From a virus: a DNA stretch of 59,175 nt. This document shows positions 40,984 to 49,161 of the stretch, in pieces (positions within the stretch are counted from its first letter, which is position 1; every line of letters begins with the position of its first letter). The notes beneath the pieces are model-generated. The model made no database searches. It was not told the origin of the DNA and worked only from the letters and a program-made list of their open reading frames with translations. The DNA lies in the IMG/VR virus record IMGVR_UViG_3300028392_000072, positions 1 through 59,175 of that record. One strand, given 5' to 3'. A program made the position numbers and the translations under genes.

Positions 40984-42870
40984 ATGATTAGTAAATATAA
41001 TAGTTTTTTATCTGAGTTATTGTTAGAAAGGGCAATAAATGAGTCTATACTTTATTATTCGCCTGATTTAAGAAAGATTATTAATAAAATAGATTCTGAT
41101 ATTGCTTTAGATTTAAGGAAATCAGAAACTACTGATATTAAACCAGATGTTACTTTTGTTGATTTAGATCAAGAAGGATATTTAAGTTTCTCAACTATGA
41201 GAAATGCTAAAAAGAATATTATTGAAAAATTTCCACATATAGATGATATTGATACTAAAGTTGATAAAGATTTAGCAGATGAACTTTTTGATTTAGATAA
41301 AAGAGGTTCATCAAGAGCTAGTGGTGTTTCAACTAAATCAAGAAGTCAAATTGGAATAGGTAAATTTATTAATAAATTATTTCCTGGTAAATATAATGAC
41401 AAACAAAGAGAAGATTTTGTTAATTCATTTAAAGCTGCTTTAGTAAAAGTTGCTGAGAAATTTGAAGTTGTTGAAGGAGTTGATATTGGATTTTGGTACA
41501 ATTCTAGAAACTATGCTCAGGTATCTGGAACACTTGGTAGTTCTTGTATGGCAGAAAAGAATAGTTCTATATTTAGAATTTATGAAATGAATCCTGAAGT
41601 ATGTAAAATGCTTATTCTAAAAGAAGATGATAAGATTTTAGGAAGAGCTCTTGTTTGGAAATTAAAATCTATCAGAAGTTTAGGTAGACCGGTAGAAGGT
41701 ATTGAATATTTTATGGATAGACAATACACTATAAAAGATTCCGATGTTCAAAAATTCAGAAACTACGCTAAAGAACAAGGATGGTGTTATAAATCTTATA
41801 ACAACCATCACAGTTGTGAAACAGTTAATATAGAGGGAGTAGACAAAAATGTAGGAATGACTGTAAAGGTTAAACCTTTTAAAGTTTCTGGAGTGATTGA
41901 AGATTATGATTATTCTAAATATCCTTATATGGATACTTTTAGAAGATATAATCCAAATAATGGTTATTTTTATAATGATAGTGATACAGATGAAAACGAA
42001 GGACAATATATTTTAGATTCAACAACTGGTGGATATAATGAAATAGAAGGTGGTGTTTATTCTGAATGGCATGATAGAAGAATACCAGAAGATGATGCTG
42101 TTTATTCTGACAGACTTGGTGATTATCTTCTAAGGGATTCTGCTGTTGAAGTTACTATGGGTAATAGAAGACATAGAGGTTGGTATCCATCTGATTATGA
42201 TGATATTGTATTTGATGAATCTATTGATGAATATTTACATTTTGATGATACAGTATACTCAGAAGCTAAAGGTTATCACATATACACAGATAATGCTTGT
42301 AAAGTAATTAATAAAGTTTATTCAGATGGTAGTATTGAAAATTATGATGATGCTGATTGGTATTATGATGAAGATCCAAATATTATTAGAATAGATGAGA
42401 GTTCTTATTGGTTTGAAAAATTATCAGCTAGATGGAATGAATGGAATGAATACTCTTATATTTTAAAATCAATAATGACTAAAGATTACAATAATAAGTG
42501 GATTCCTAAGACCATATCAACTAATGTATATTTAGTAACTGAACCAAATAAAGATGATTCTATTGATTTAATGGGTATTGACTACTTAACTGAAGTTGAT
42601 GCTTTCTTATTAGGATATGATATTGATAAAAATGACAAAATAGTAATTGATAAATTTTCATATCAATTAAATTTAGAACAAATTATAAAGCCATTAGCAT
42701 TAAGATATAAATCCGAAACTACAAAATTAAGAGATATTCTAACAAATAAAGGTCAATTAAAATTAGAATTAGGATTTGAAGATGAAGAGGAATATAAAGT
42801 TGAGATAAAAAAGAGATTAATTAAATTATCTGACAGATTTGAAGAGTTAGAAGATGGTATTTGGTCTTAA
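40984..42870 (+). CDS. Large tagged protein with SCM/RALxW domain, 628 aa
   Basis: Starts MISKYNSFLSELLLERA, a variant of the capsid-targeting-like tag. Residues ~180-240 read GTLGSSCMAEKNSSIFRIYEMNPEVCKMLIL and ILGRALVWKL, a conserved-looking module found in other large phage proteins, of unknown function. Residues ~330-470 hold repeated acidic/aromatic units (YSEWHDRRIPEDDAVYSDRLGDYLL; YSEAKGYHIYTDNACKV) that look like short WG/YD-type repeats. It is alone on the plus strand between two minus-strand blocks, with TATATAG directly upstream. Its size suggests an effector comparable in position to T4 Alt, but no ADP-ribosyltransferase motif is visible. Confidence 0.7.
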   Translation: MISKYNSFLSELLLERAINESILYYSPDLRKIINKIDSDIALDLRKSETTDIKPDVTFVDLDQEGYLSFSTMRNAKKNIIEKFPHIDDIDTKVDKDLADELFDLDKRGSSRASGVSTKSRSQIGIGKFINKLFPGKYNDKQREDFVNSFKAALVKVAEKFEVVEGVDIGFWYNSRNYAQVSGTLGSSCMAEKNSSIFRIYEMNPEVCKMLILKEDDKILGRALVWKLKSIRSLGRPVEGIEYFMDRQYTIKDSDVQKFRNYAKEQGWCYKSYNNHHSCETVNIEGVDKNVGMTVKVKPFKVSGVIEDYDYSKYPYMDTFRRYNPNNGYFYNDSDTDENEGQYILDSTTGGYNEIEGGVYSEWHDRRIPEDDAVYSDRLGDYLLRDSAVEVTMGNRRHRGWYPSDYDDIVFDESIDEYLHFDDTVYSEAKGYHIYTDNACKVINKVYSDGSIENYDDADWYYDEDPNIIRIDESSYWFEKLSARWNEWNEYSYILKSIMTKDYNNKWIPKTISTNVYLVTEPNKDDSIDLMGIDYLTEVDAFLLGYDIDKNDKIVIDKFSYQLNLEQIIKPLALRYKSETTKLRDILTNKGQLKLELGFEDEEEYKVEIKKRLIKLSDRFEELEDGIWS

Positions 42871-42909
42871 ATTCCAATATCTTCTAAAGCCTTATTTCTT
42901 AACCATTGT

Positions 42910-43290
42910 TTAAATTTCACTTTGATATTTCTGGTCATGTTGATTAATTGTATTAACAAAATCAGACTCAATTATTTTACCTACTGAATTTACTTTAATA
43001 AAATGTATTGTTCTACCATCATTAAATCTTCTATTAAATTTAACATAAATTTCATAATATTTATCTCTTTTATTAGTAAAAATAAAATTAATATGAGTTT
43101 TCCACCATTTAGGTATCATTAATTTTATTTGTCTTCTAACTACAATAGAAAGATATATCTTATGAATAGTAAATGTTCTTGTAAATAAAAAAAACCCTGT
43201 TTCATATATTAAAAAACACAGAAAAATAAGACCGAAAACTCCACTGATAGAGAATCCGATATTATTTCCATCATGAAAGAAGTTAATCAT
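42910..43290 (-). CDS. Hypothetical membrane protein, 126 aa
   Basis: One clear hydrophobic segment near the N-terminus (IGFSISGVFGLIFLCFLIYETGFFLF) predicts a membrane anchor with a basic cytoplasmic domain (RRQIKLMIPKWWKTHINFIF). No family is recognised. It overlaps the next gene by four bases (ATGA). Confidence 0.6.
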   Translation of the reverse strand: MINFFHDGNNIGFSISGVFGLIFLCFLIYETGFFLFTRTFTIHKIYLSIVVRRQIKLMIPKWWKTHINFIFTNKRDKYYEIYVKFNRRFNDGRTIHFIKVNSVGKIIESDFVNTINQHDQKYQSEI

Positions 43291-44006
43291 TTTGCTATTA
43301 AAACTTTAATTAAATCACCATCAAATTTATAGACACGGTGATATCCATCTATTAATCTAAACTTACCATCTTTTTCTTTAACAATACCTCTGATACCAGA
43401 ATAATTCTTATTAGAATAATGTTCTAACTTTTCCATTTGTATTTTTCTATAATGACCATCACTTCCAAATATAATATCTGATTTTTTAATCTCCACTATT
43501 TCATATTTAGAATTAACTAACTCTGGTAAAATATATCCATATTCAATATTTAAAATAAATTCAATTCTTTTATCTAAATCATCAATATCAAAAGCCAAAT
43601 CTAAATCTCTTTCAATTCTTTTAGCAAGTGACTCAATTATTTTTATATCTCCTAATTCCTCACCATAATAACCACCTTCAATTGAAATATCCCAATTATC
43701 AGATTTCCAAATTTTATGAGCACGAACAATTCTATCTATAGTATAAATATCTATTTCCTTGCCCATTCCATATAAAATGGAATTGATAGTATTATGTCTT
43801 TTAGTAGATTTTGAATTATCAAAATATAAATCATAAATCTTATCTACAATTATTTTAACATCAACATTTTCAACACGAGCATTTTCTATCGTAGAACAAC
43901 GACAAATTCCTTCATCATCACAAGCATGTTCATCACAATTACTTTGAGTATTATAGTCATATTGTAAACCATATCCTTTAAAATCCTTATTTACTAACTT
44001 GCTCAT
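43287..44006 (-). CDS. ParB-like nuclease-fold protein, 239 aa
   Basis: The C-terminal part has GIVKEKDGKFRLIDGYHRVYKFD, a match to the ParB/sulfiredoxin DGxHRxxA-type block used for nucleotide or DNA binding. An N-terminal CDEHACDDEGICRC cluster could bind zinc. The middle is helical. A role in DNA or nucleotide processing is likely but unspecified. It lies in a minus-strand operon of small genes. Confidence 0.62.
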   Translation of the reverse strand: MSKLVNKDFKGYGLQYDYNTQSNCDEHACDDEGICRCSTIENARVENVDVKIIVDKIYDLYFDNSKSTKRHNTINSILYGMGKEIDIYTIDRIVRAHKIWKSDNWDISIEGGYYGEELGDIKIIESLAKRIERDLDLAFDIDDLDKRIEFILNIEYGYILPELVNSKYEIVEIKKSDIIFGSDGHYRKIQMEKLEHYSNKNYSGIRGIVKEKDGKFRLIDGYHRVYKFDGDLIKVLIAK

Positions 44007-44301
44007 TTCTTATTCTTGTTTTACAATCTTTACCATTTACTTTTTTATAAATATAAAATTTATTGTTTTTAATTTTATCTAAAATCTCTACAAGAGTTCC
44101 ACCTTGTAAAGTATACCAACTATACGGTAGTATTTCTTCTGTCATATAAGGGTTCCATCTGTTAAATCTGTTAATCTTTTTCACACCATTACTAACTGGA
44201 ATATCAAAGTAATAGAAACTCTCATGCTTTAAAATAGATTGTTTCTTTTTTATCTCTGATTCTATTTTACTTATTATATGCCTTGTTATAAAGTTACTCA
44301 T
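43987..44301 (-). CDS. Hypothetical protein, 104 aa
   Basis: Unrecognised basic protein (FITRHIISKIESEIKKKQSIL; GTLVEILDKIKNNKFYIYKKVNG looks like an SH3-like strand pair). It overlaps both neighbours, consistent with one operon running 42910-45320. Confidence 0.58.
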   Translation of the reverse strand: MSNFITRHIISKIESEIKKKQSILKHESFYYFDIPVSNGVKKINRFNRWNPYMTEEILPYSWYTLQGGTLVEILDKIKNNKFYIYKKVNGKDCKTRIRNEQVSK

Positions 44302-44711
44302 ACCATTTTACCATTTAAAATTCCATTATGAAAATATCTAAAATCAGAAATATCAAATCCTTCTACATTTTTTAAGTAAGAATTGATAGCACCAATTATA
44401 TTTTGACGACCAGATGTATTATCAGTATGTGCATACCAACTTGGAAACTTTTTACCATTATCTAAACAGTAATTAATTAAGTAATCAGCAGCTGTTTTAC
44501 CAGTATATTCTTGTCCATCTTTAACACAAGCAAGGTCATGATCAAATGAAACTAATTCAATTTCATCAAAATGTTTATTCACAATATCAACAAATTGGAA
44601 GTAATCTCTAACGATAACCCATTTGTTTTTATCAGAATAATCTGAACCCAAACCTTTACCAGATTTATGTGACATATCCGGAGTACGGATGTCGTCTATA
44701 AAAACATTCAT
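44298..44711 (-). CDS. Cyclic-phosphate-processing receiver (cREC) domain protein, 137 aa
   Basis: Receiver-like fold in which MNVFIDDIRTPD supplies the acidic pair, VIVRDYFQFVDIV the second strand, LVSFDHDLA the FDHDL motif, TGKTAADYLINYC the helix and SWYAHTDNTSGRQNI the histidine/RxNI loop. This family is predicted to handle 2',3'-cyclic phosphates in RNA repair. With the polynucleotide-kinase-like gene at 40400 it could form a tRNA repair set. It overlaps the next gene by four bases. Confidence 0.8.
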   Translation of the reverse strand: MNVFIDDIRTPDMSHKSGKGLGSDYSDKNKWVIVRDYFQFVDIVNKHFDEIELVSFDHDLACVKDGQEYTGKTAADYLINYCLDNGKKFPSWYAHTDNTSGRQNIIGAINSYLKNVEGFDISDFRYFHNGILNGKMV

Positions 44712-44712
44712 A

Positions 44713-44868
44713 TTAATTTAAATAAATACCTTTTCTAATACAGAAATCATCAAGATTTAGACCTTGTGAAACCCAAAAATTAAATTCGGAATCTGTTTGA
44801 GATTCTTGAACATTTTTAATAATTTTGTCAGCCCATTTTTGAGCTATTTTAGTGATTATATTTTTCAT
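44713..44868 (-). CDS. Small hypothetical protein, 51 aa
   Basis: A short ORF starting MKNIITKIAQKWADKIIKNV, ending IRKGIYLN. It fills the gap between two overlapping genes exactly: its start overlaps the upstream stop by four bases (ATGA-type) and its stop is one base from the next start. This spacing is the best support for it being real. Predicted amphipathic helix; function unknown. Confidence 0.6.
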   Translation of the reverse strand: MKNIITKIAQKWADKIIKNVQESQTDSEFNFWVSQGLNLDDFCIRKGIYLN

Positions 44869-45320
44869 ATTTTATAGTTTTTAAGAAAATCTTTTTCTAC
44901 TTCTTTTAAATTGTTCATTCCTACTTCTGATATTCTATCAAGGATAATATCAATATCTATATTTTCCATTGTCCAATAATTAATACCTTCCATAAAGATA
45001 TTAAATTTTATCTGACTTGTTGGTAAATATTTATCTTTTAATAAAATCTCTACATCAATTTTACCTTTTAATACACTTTTAGATATATCTTTTAATTCAA
45101 ATTTAATTAAATTATTTTTCAATATAGAAATATATTTTTCGATTTCAAAGTTTGATGTAATCAAAATACAAGTATATTTATCATCTTCATCGTCATAATC
45201 AAAAAATGATTCTACATCAATATTAGAAATAACTTCTTTTTCATAATCATCCAATCTATCATAATCATCATTTAAGAAGTCGGAATTTTTATCGAATTTT
45301 ATTTTGAATATAGAGGTCAT
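44865..45320 (-). CDS. Hypothetical protein, 151 aa
   Basis: Unrecognised acidic protein (DSDFLNDDYDRLDDYEKEVISNI-like N-terminal region; SQIKFNIFMEGINYWTMENIDIDIIL). First gene of the minus-strand operon. A TATATTTG box about 25 bases upstream (near 45340-45347) is a plausible promoter. Confidence 0.6.
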   Translation of the reverse strand: MTSIFKIKFDKNSDFLNDDYDRLDDYEKEVISNIDVESFFDYDDEDDKYTCILITSNFEIEKYISILKNNLIKFELKDISKSVLKGKIDVEILLKDKYLPTSQIKFNIFMEGINYWTMENIDIDIILDRISEVGMNNLKEVEKDFLKNYKI

Positions 45321-45433
45321 TAAATTATATATTAATTACAAATATAAACAAAAATATTTACTAATAAAAGCAAATTCATGTATCATCATGATATACTTTT
45401 ATAAACATTATATATATTATTAATATAATTTTT

Positions 45434-45814
45434 ATGGAAAAGAAAATGCCTGATAGTTTTGTAGAAAACAGATTATCTAAAAGATATCCAACGGAAGTTG
45501 GTGGTCCAAAATTTGAGCCTGATAATATCAGTCTTTTCAAATTAGAAAAAACTAGTAAAGTAAAAAAATACTATTCTTCTAAGTTTGAAGAAATGACTAA
45601 AGAATATGAATCATTAATGAATGAGATTAGTATCAATGAAAGACTTTATAAATCTAGTCATAACTTTGAACCAGTAACTGGTGAAATTTATCACTTATAT
45701 AAAAAAGAATCCGGTGAAGAATTTCTTTCTTTAATATCTCCTGATCAATGGAAGAAATGTGAGTTTATCGGATCTTATAAATTTTTATCAGACGGAAGAT
45801 GGGAGGTAGCTTAA
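45434..45814 (+). CDS. DUF2452-like protein, 126 aa
   Basis: Resembles the Bacteroidetes family DUF2452: FEPVTGEIYHLYKKESGEEFLSLISPDQWKK followed by FIGSYKFLSDGRWEV is its characteristic C-terminal block, and PTEVGGPKFEPDN its N-terminal turn. The function of the family is unknown. Its presence supports gene exchange with a Bacteroidetes host. Confidence 0.72.
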   Translation: MEKKMPDSFVENRLSKRYPTEVGGPKFEPDNISLFKLEKTSKVKKYYSSKFEEMTKEYESLMNEISINERLYKSSHNFEPVTGEIYHLYKKESGEEFLSLISPDQWKKCEFIGSYKFLSDGRWEVA

Positions 45815-45948
45815 CTTCTAATAAAATAAAAGTAAATAAATGGAGAGGAAAATCTTAATACAACCTCTAATATTCTAATAATATTTTTACCATTTTTTCT
45901 AGTAATTTTTTTTACTATATTTTCTTTTGGATCAAAAATTTCTATCAT
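45811..45948 (-). CDS. Small ORF, 45 aa, doubtful
   Basis: MIEIFDPKENIVKKITRKNG, followed by a hydrophobic tail. It converges with the DUF2452-like gene and overlaps its stop by four bases. No conserved feature supports it beyond an ATG and a plausible composition, so it may not be expressed. Confidence 0.35.
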   Translation of the reverse strand: MIEIFDPKENIVKKITRKNGKNIIRILEVVLRFSSPFIYFYFIRS

Positions 45949-46145
45949 ATTAAGTTTTTAATTTTATGTAAGATTACTTACTACTTAATATGATATCAGA
46001 AGTATTTTTGTTTTTAACCAGGTATTGTTATTAGCTTTATAAACTCATCAAAATCACATTCCATATAGGCTTTATCAATATCAAATTGATCATCATAATC
46101 AACCATTACAAATCTTACAACCTTTTTAATAATGACACCGAAGTA
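45949..46145. other. Intergenic region after glnS
   Basis: About 200 bases with no confident gene. A 30-codon minus-strand ORF (MVDYDDQFDIDKAYMECDF, near 46017-46110) lies just after glnS and might be a small co-transcribed gene. I see no clear terminator or repeat. Confidence 0.3.
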
Positions 46146-47783
46146 TTAGACTAAAGAAAAACCTTCTTTCAAACTTACCGTTTTATTGAAACTTTTACCA
46201 TCAGTATCTAAAATATAATACCCCTTTCTCATCATTTGAACTGGCTCCTTGACGTTTAAAACGTGTGGTTCAAAGATTGCCTTATCATTAATTATAAGTG
46301 AATCTGTGTTGATGTAATTGATAAAATCATCTTCATTTTTATCCGGTGATTCATCATTGAATAATCTATCATATTCATTTACATTAACTCTAACTCCATG
46401 TTCAGCAGATACCCAGTGAATAGTTCCTTTAATCTTTCTTTCAAAAGTCATACCAGATCTTGTTAAAGGGTCGTAAGTACATCTAATTTCAATAACTTCT
46501 CCACTATCATTCTTGATAACTTCATTCGCTTTAATAACATAAGCACCTTTCAATCTTACTTCACCACCCAACTTTAATCTGTGGAATTTGTTATTAGCTT
46601 CTTCTCTGAAATCTTCCGATTCAATAAATAACTCACCACTAAAAGGAATCATTCTAGTACCAGCACTTTCATCACCAGGATTGTTTTCAACTTCAACCAT
46701 TTCAGTTCCATCATCCCAATTAGTAATAACTAACTTAACGGGATTCATTACACCCATCAATCTATTAGCAACTACATTCAAATCAGTTCTCAAACATTCT
46801 TCTAAAAGCAAGTAAGAAACAACTGACTCTTTTCTAGTAACAGAAATTCTATCACAGAAATCTTTAATAGCATTTGGTGTAAAACCTCTTCTTCTTAAAC
46901 CAGAAATAGTTGGCATTCTTGGATCATTCCAACCATCTACAAATCCTTCTTCAACTAATCTTTTTAATTTTCTCTTTGACATAACTGTATAGTCAATGTT
47001 CAAACGAGCAAACTCAGTTTCTTCTGGAAGTGGATTTTCTAAATCACAATTTTCCAAGACCCACATATATAAAGGTCTATGAACTTCAAATTCTAAAGTA
47101 CATAAAGAATCAGTGATACCTTCTTTATAATCTGAAAGTGGATGAGCAAAGTCATACATTGGATAAATCTTCCAAGTATCACCAGTTCTGTGGTGTGACT
47201 TACTGATAATTCTATAAAGAACCGGATCTCTTAAAATCATATTAGGAGAAGTCATATCAATATTGGCTCTCAAGATTTTAGAACCTTCAGAGAATTCACC
47301 TAATATCATTCTATTAAATAGGTCTAAGTTTTCTTCTATACTTCTAGATTTATAAGGTGAGTCTTTACCAACTGAAGTTGGTGTTCCTTTTAAGTTAGCA
47401 ATTTCTTCAGATGTTGAATCATCAACATAAGCTAATCCTTTCTTAATTAAAGTAACAGCACATTCATAAAGAAAATCAAAATAATCAGAGGTGTATCTGA
47501 TTTCACTTGGAGTATAACCAAGCCATTTTATATCTTCAATCATTGAATCTACAAACTCTTTTCTTTCAGTTGTTGGATTCGTGTCGTCAAATCTTAACAC
47601 ACACGGAGCATTATACTTTTCTGCTAATCCAAAATTTAATATAATGGATTTAGCGTGACCTAAGTGAAGACCACCCACAACTCTACCATCGTTTAGTATA
47701 GCTCCATTTGGTTCTGGTGGAAAACGAAGTTTTAACTTATCAAGATTTCCTTTTTCTAATATTTTTTCTTCTATGAAATTCAT
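46146..47783 (-). CDS. glnS: Glutaminyl-tRNA synthetase, 545 aa
   Basis: Attaches glutamine to tRNA-Gln. LRFPPEPNG and GLHLGHAKSI form the HIGH region (H40-LG-H43) and YTVMSKRKL the KMSKS loop. LRFDDTNPTTE and YDFAHPLSDYKEGITDSLCTLEF are GlnRS-specific blocks, and the C-terminal anticodon-binding beta-barrels are complete. About nine residues (ILNDGRVVG) are inserted between PNG and HLGH, where cellular enzymes have one or two. It is the last gene of an operon: leader peptide, terminator, two UUG tRNAs, glnS. Confidence 0.95.
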   Translation of the reverse strand: MNFIEEKILEKGNLDKLKLRFPPEPNGAILNDGRVVGGLHLGHAKSIILNFGLAEKYNAPCVLRFDDTNPTTERKEFVDSMIEDIKWLGYTPSEIRYTSDYFDFLYECAVTLIKKGLAYVDDSTSEEIANLKGTPTSVGKDSPYKSRSIEENLDLFNRMILGEFSEGSKILRANIDMTSPNMILRDPVLYRIISKSHHRTGDTWKIYPMYDFAHPLSDYKEGITDSLCTLEFEVHRPLYMWVLENCDLENPLPEETEFARLNIDYTVMSKRKLKRLVEEGFVDGWNDPRMPTISGLRRRGFTPNAIKDFCDRISVTRKESVVSYLLLEECLRTDLNVVANRLMGVMNPVKLVITNWDDGTEMVEVENNPGDESAGTRMIPFSGELFIESEDFREEANNKFHRLKLGGEVRLKGAYVIKANEVIKNDSGEVIEIRCTYDPLTRSGMTFERKIKGTIHWVSAEHGVRVNVNEYDRLFNDESPDKNEDDFINYINTDSLIINDKAIFEPHVLNVKEPVQMMRKGYYILDTDGKSFNKTVSLKEGFSLV

Positions 47784-47811
47784 AATGTTTATATTTTTAT
47801 ATGTTGTTTAG

Positions 47812-47883
47812 TTGGAAAAACAGGGATCGAACCTGTATCTTCTGATTCAAAGTCAGAAATAATAACCATTATACTATTTTCCA
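47812..47883 (-). tRNA. tRNA-Gln (UUG)
   Basis: Acceptor TGGAAAA/TTTTCCA with the Gln-typical T1-A72 pair, anticodon arm TCTGA-CTTTGAA-TCAGA giving UUG, and T-arm ACAGG-TTCGATC-CCTGT. A normal type I tRNA of 72 nt. It sits 29 bases before glnS and 27 bases after the type II tRNA, in the same transcript. Confidence 0.9.
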
Positions 47884-47910
47884 ATATTACTACTATCTAG
47901 AGTAGTTTTG

Positions 47911-47991
47911 CTATCCGGGTAGGACTCGAACCTACACGCCTTTCGGCATCCGCTTCAAAGGCGGATGTGGCTGCCATTTCACCACCGGACA
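47911..47991 (-). tRNA. Type II tRNA with UUG anticodon (Gln by anticodon, Leu-like body)
   Basis: Acceptor TGTCCGG/CCGGATA, D-arm GTG-AAATGGCAGC-CAC, anticodon arm TCCGC-CTTTGAA-GCGGA (UUG), a long variable arm GCC-GAAA-GGC, and T-arm GTAGG-TTCGAGT-CCTAC. The body (TGGTGAAATGG...CAC and a long variable arm) is that of tRNA-Leu, but UUG reads Gln codons and the discriminator is G73, not the A73 needed for Leu. T1-A72 and G73 suit GlnRS; a long variable arm with G73 could also suit SerRS. The Gln-rich leader and the adjacent glnS favour glutamine. Confidence 0.8.
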
Positions 47992-48048
47992 ATTTGTTAT
48001 ATTAAATTTCTAAATGTCAAACTCATTCTACCGGAATTTGTATGAAAT

Positions 48049-48083
48049 AAAAAAACCCTGTCCAAAAAGATTGAACAGGGTTT
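48049..48083 (-). terminator. Attenuator terminator of the tRNA-Gln/glnS operon
   Basis: On the minus strand AAACCCTGT...ACAGGGTTT forms a 9-bp stem followed by a run of T. It lies between the leader ORF and the first tRNA. The segment CTGTTC (48073-48078 on plus as GAACAG) spanning arm and loop is complementary to GAACAG in leader codons 14-16 (48117-48122), giving a competing pairing. Confidence 0.88.
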
Positions 48084-48111
48084 GTAAAGTTTACACAATA
48101 CTATTCCATTA

Positions 48112-48162
48112 TCAATCTGTTCGATTAATTTGTTGTTGCTGGAATTGTGTTGTTGTTCTCAT
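48112..48162 (-). CDS. Leader peptide 1, Gln-rich (MRTTTQFQQQQINRTD)
   Basis: A 16-codon ORF in the transcript leader, with five glutamine codons at positions 6 and 8-11 (CAA, CAG, CAA, CAA, CAA). It is followed by a terminator, then two UUG tRNAs and glnS. A ribosome that stalls at the Gln run for lack of Gln-tRNA would leave codons 14-16 free to pair with the terminator and so allow readthrough. The Gln content and the position are seen; the mechanism is inferred from amino-acid operon attenuators. Confidence 0.78.
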   Translation of the reverse strand: MRTTTQFQQQQINRTD

Positions 48163-48196
48163 TTTAATTTCTTTTTTTACAATATTAGTTATATTT

Positions 48197-49024
48197 TTAT
48201 TCATACAAAGATATAAAATTTTTTCCATATTTACCGACCACATAGTCTAAATATATCTTTATGTCTTTCTTGTATATAACTTTTATTTCATATGGGAAAT
48301 ATGAAATTTTAGCATTTGTTAAATCCGATTCAAAGTTCTTAATTTCCACATACTCATCATTAACTATAAAATCTGGATAAAATAAATGTTTTTTATTTTT
48401 ATAAAAATATTCAAATCCTTTTTTATTTCTTTCAATTTTTATATTATGATCAATACAATATATTAAATATGCTAATTCATAACTACTATCCAACCAATAA
48501 CCTTTATACCACCCTGACTTACCTCTACTACTTCCTTTTTTAATACCACCTGATATCTCTAACCAACATTTTTTATGATACTTTTGTTCTCTGTATTTTT
48601 GATTAACTCCACATTCTCCACATTTTAAACAAGTAAATTGTATTATCTTCTTATCTCTTTTAGGCGGGATAAACATATTTCCATTTAAAATTAACGAATT
48701 TCTTATTTTACTTTTTGTTTCTTCAGATAGTGTTCTTTGTCTAGAACATTTATCAGAACAATATTTTCTTAAAATTTGTTTATTTTTATCTCTTTCAAAT
48801 TCAGATATCGTAGATTCAACCTCAAATTTAGTATTACATCTTAAACAATTTCTAATTTCTACAACTCTATCAACTTTATTACAACCTTTAAATAACTTAC
48901 TAAGATTTTCTTTTCTTTTCTCAAAATTTGGATTTTCATCACAACACGCAACATGTGAAGCAAATCCTTGTTGTTTTTCAACGAATATTAATTTTTTACA
49001 CCATTTACATTCTTTTATATACAT
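48197..49024 (-). CDS. PD-(D/E)XK homing endonuclease with zinc fingers, 275 aa
   Basis: Three or four CxxC zinc-binding pairs (CKWCKKL, CLRCNTKF, KYCSDKC, CLKCGECG) are interspersed with a NUMOD3-like segment (LSEETKSKIRNSLI). The nuclease domain at the C-terminus has WLDSSYELAYLIYCIDHNIKIERN, then YPDFIVNDEYVEIKNF, giving PD...ExK catalytic residues. It sits between two tRNA operons, a common site for phage homing nucleases, and its 3' end carries the glnS-operon promoter. Confidence 0.85.
   Translation of the reverse strand: MYIKECKWCKKLIFVEKQQGFASHVACCDENPNFEKRKENLSKLFKGCNKVDRVVEIRNCLRCNTKFEVESTISEFERDKNKQILRKYCSDKCSRQRTLSEETKSKIRNSLILNGNMFIPPKRDKKIIQFTCLKCGECGVNQKYREQKYHKKCWLEISGGIKKGSSRGKSGWYKGYWLDSSYELAYLIYCIDHNIKIERNKKGFEYFYKNKKHLFYPDFIVNDEYVEIKNFESDLTNAKISYFPYEIKVIYKKDIKIYLDYVVGKYGKNFISLYE
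48206..48238 (-). promoter_or_regulatory. Promoter of the tRNA-Gln/glnS operon
   Basis: Minus strand TATCTTTG (48206-48213) fits the -7 box; the -33 region reads GTCGG (48234-48238), weaker than the TTxGG seen at the other tRNA promoters and shifted by one base. It overlaps the 3' end of the endonuclease gene that starts at 49024. Confidence 0.55.
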
Positions 49025-49076
49025 AGATTATATATTAAAAATTAAACGGTCCCTATCAAAAACGAACCCAAACATG

Positions 49077-49152
49077 CGGATCTAATGGGATTCGAACCCA
49101 CCTGATCTTCCGAGTGACAGTCGGACGGACACACCAAGCATCCCCTAGATCC
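49077..49152 (-). tRNA. tRNA-Asp (GUC)
   Basis: Acceptor GGATCTA/TAGATCC, anticodon arm TCCGA-CTGTCAC-TCGGA (GUC), T-arm GTGGG-TTCGAAT-CCCAT, discriminator G73 as expected for Asp. Position 8 is G in place of the near-universal U8, and the variable loop has 7 nt. Last tRNA of the Gln-Pro-Asp operon. Confidence 0.9.
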
Positions 49153-49161
49153 ATATTTTTG

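Noticed and set aside
46017-46110. 30-residue ORF downstream of glnS
   Set aside because: No upstream signal, no overlap with a neighbour and no recognisable features; kept only as a remark in the intergenic entry.
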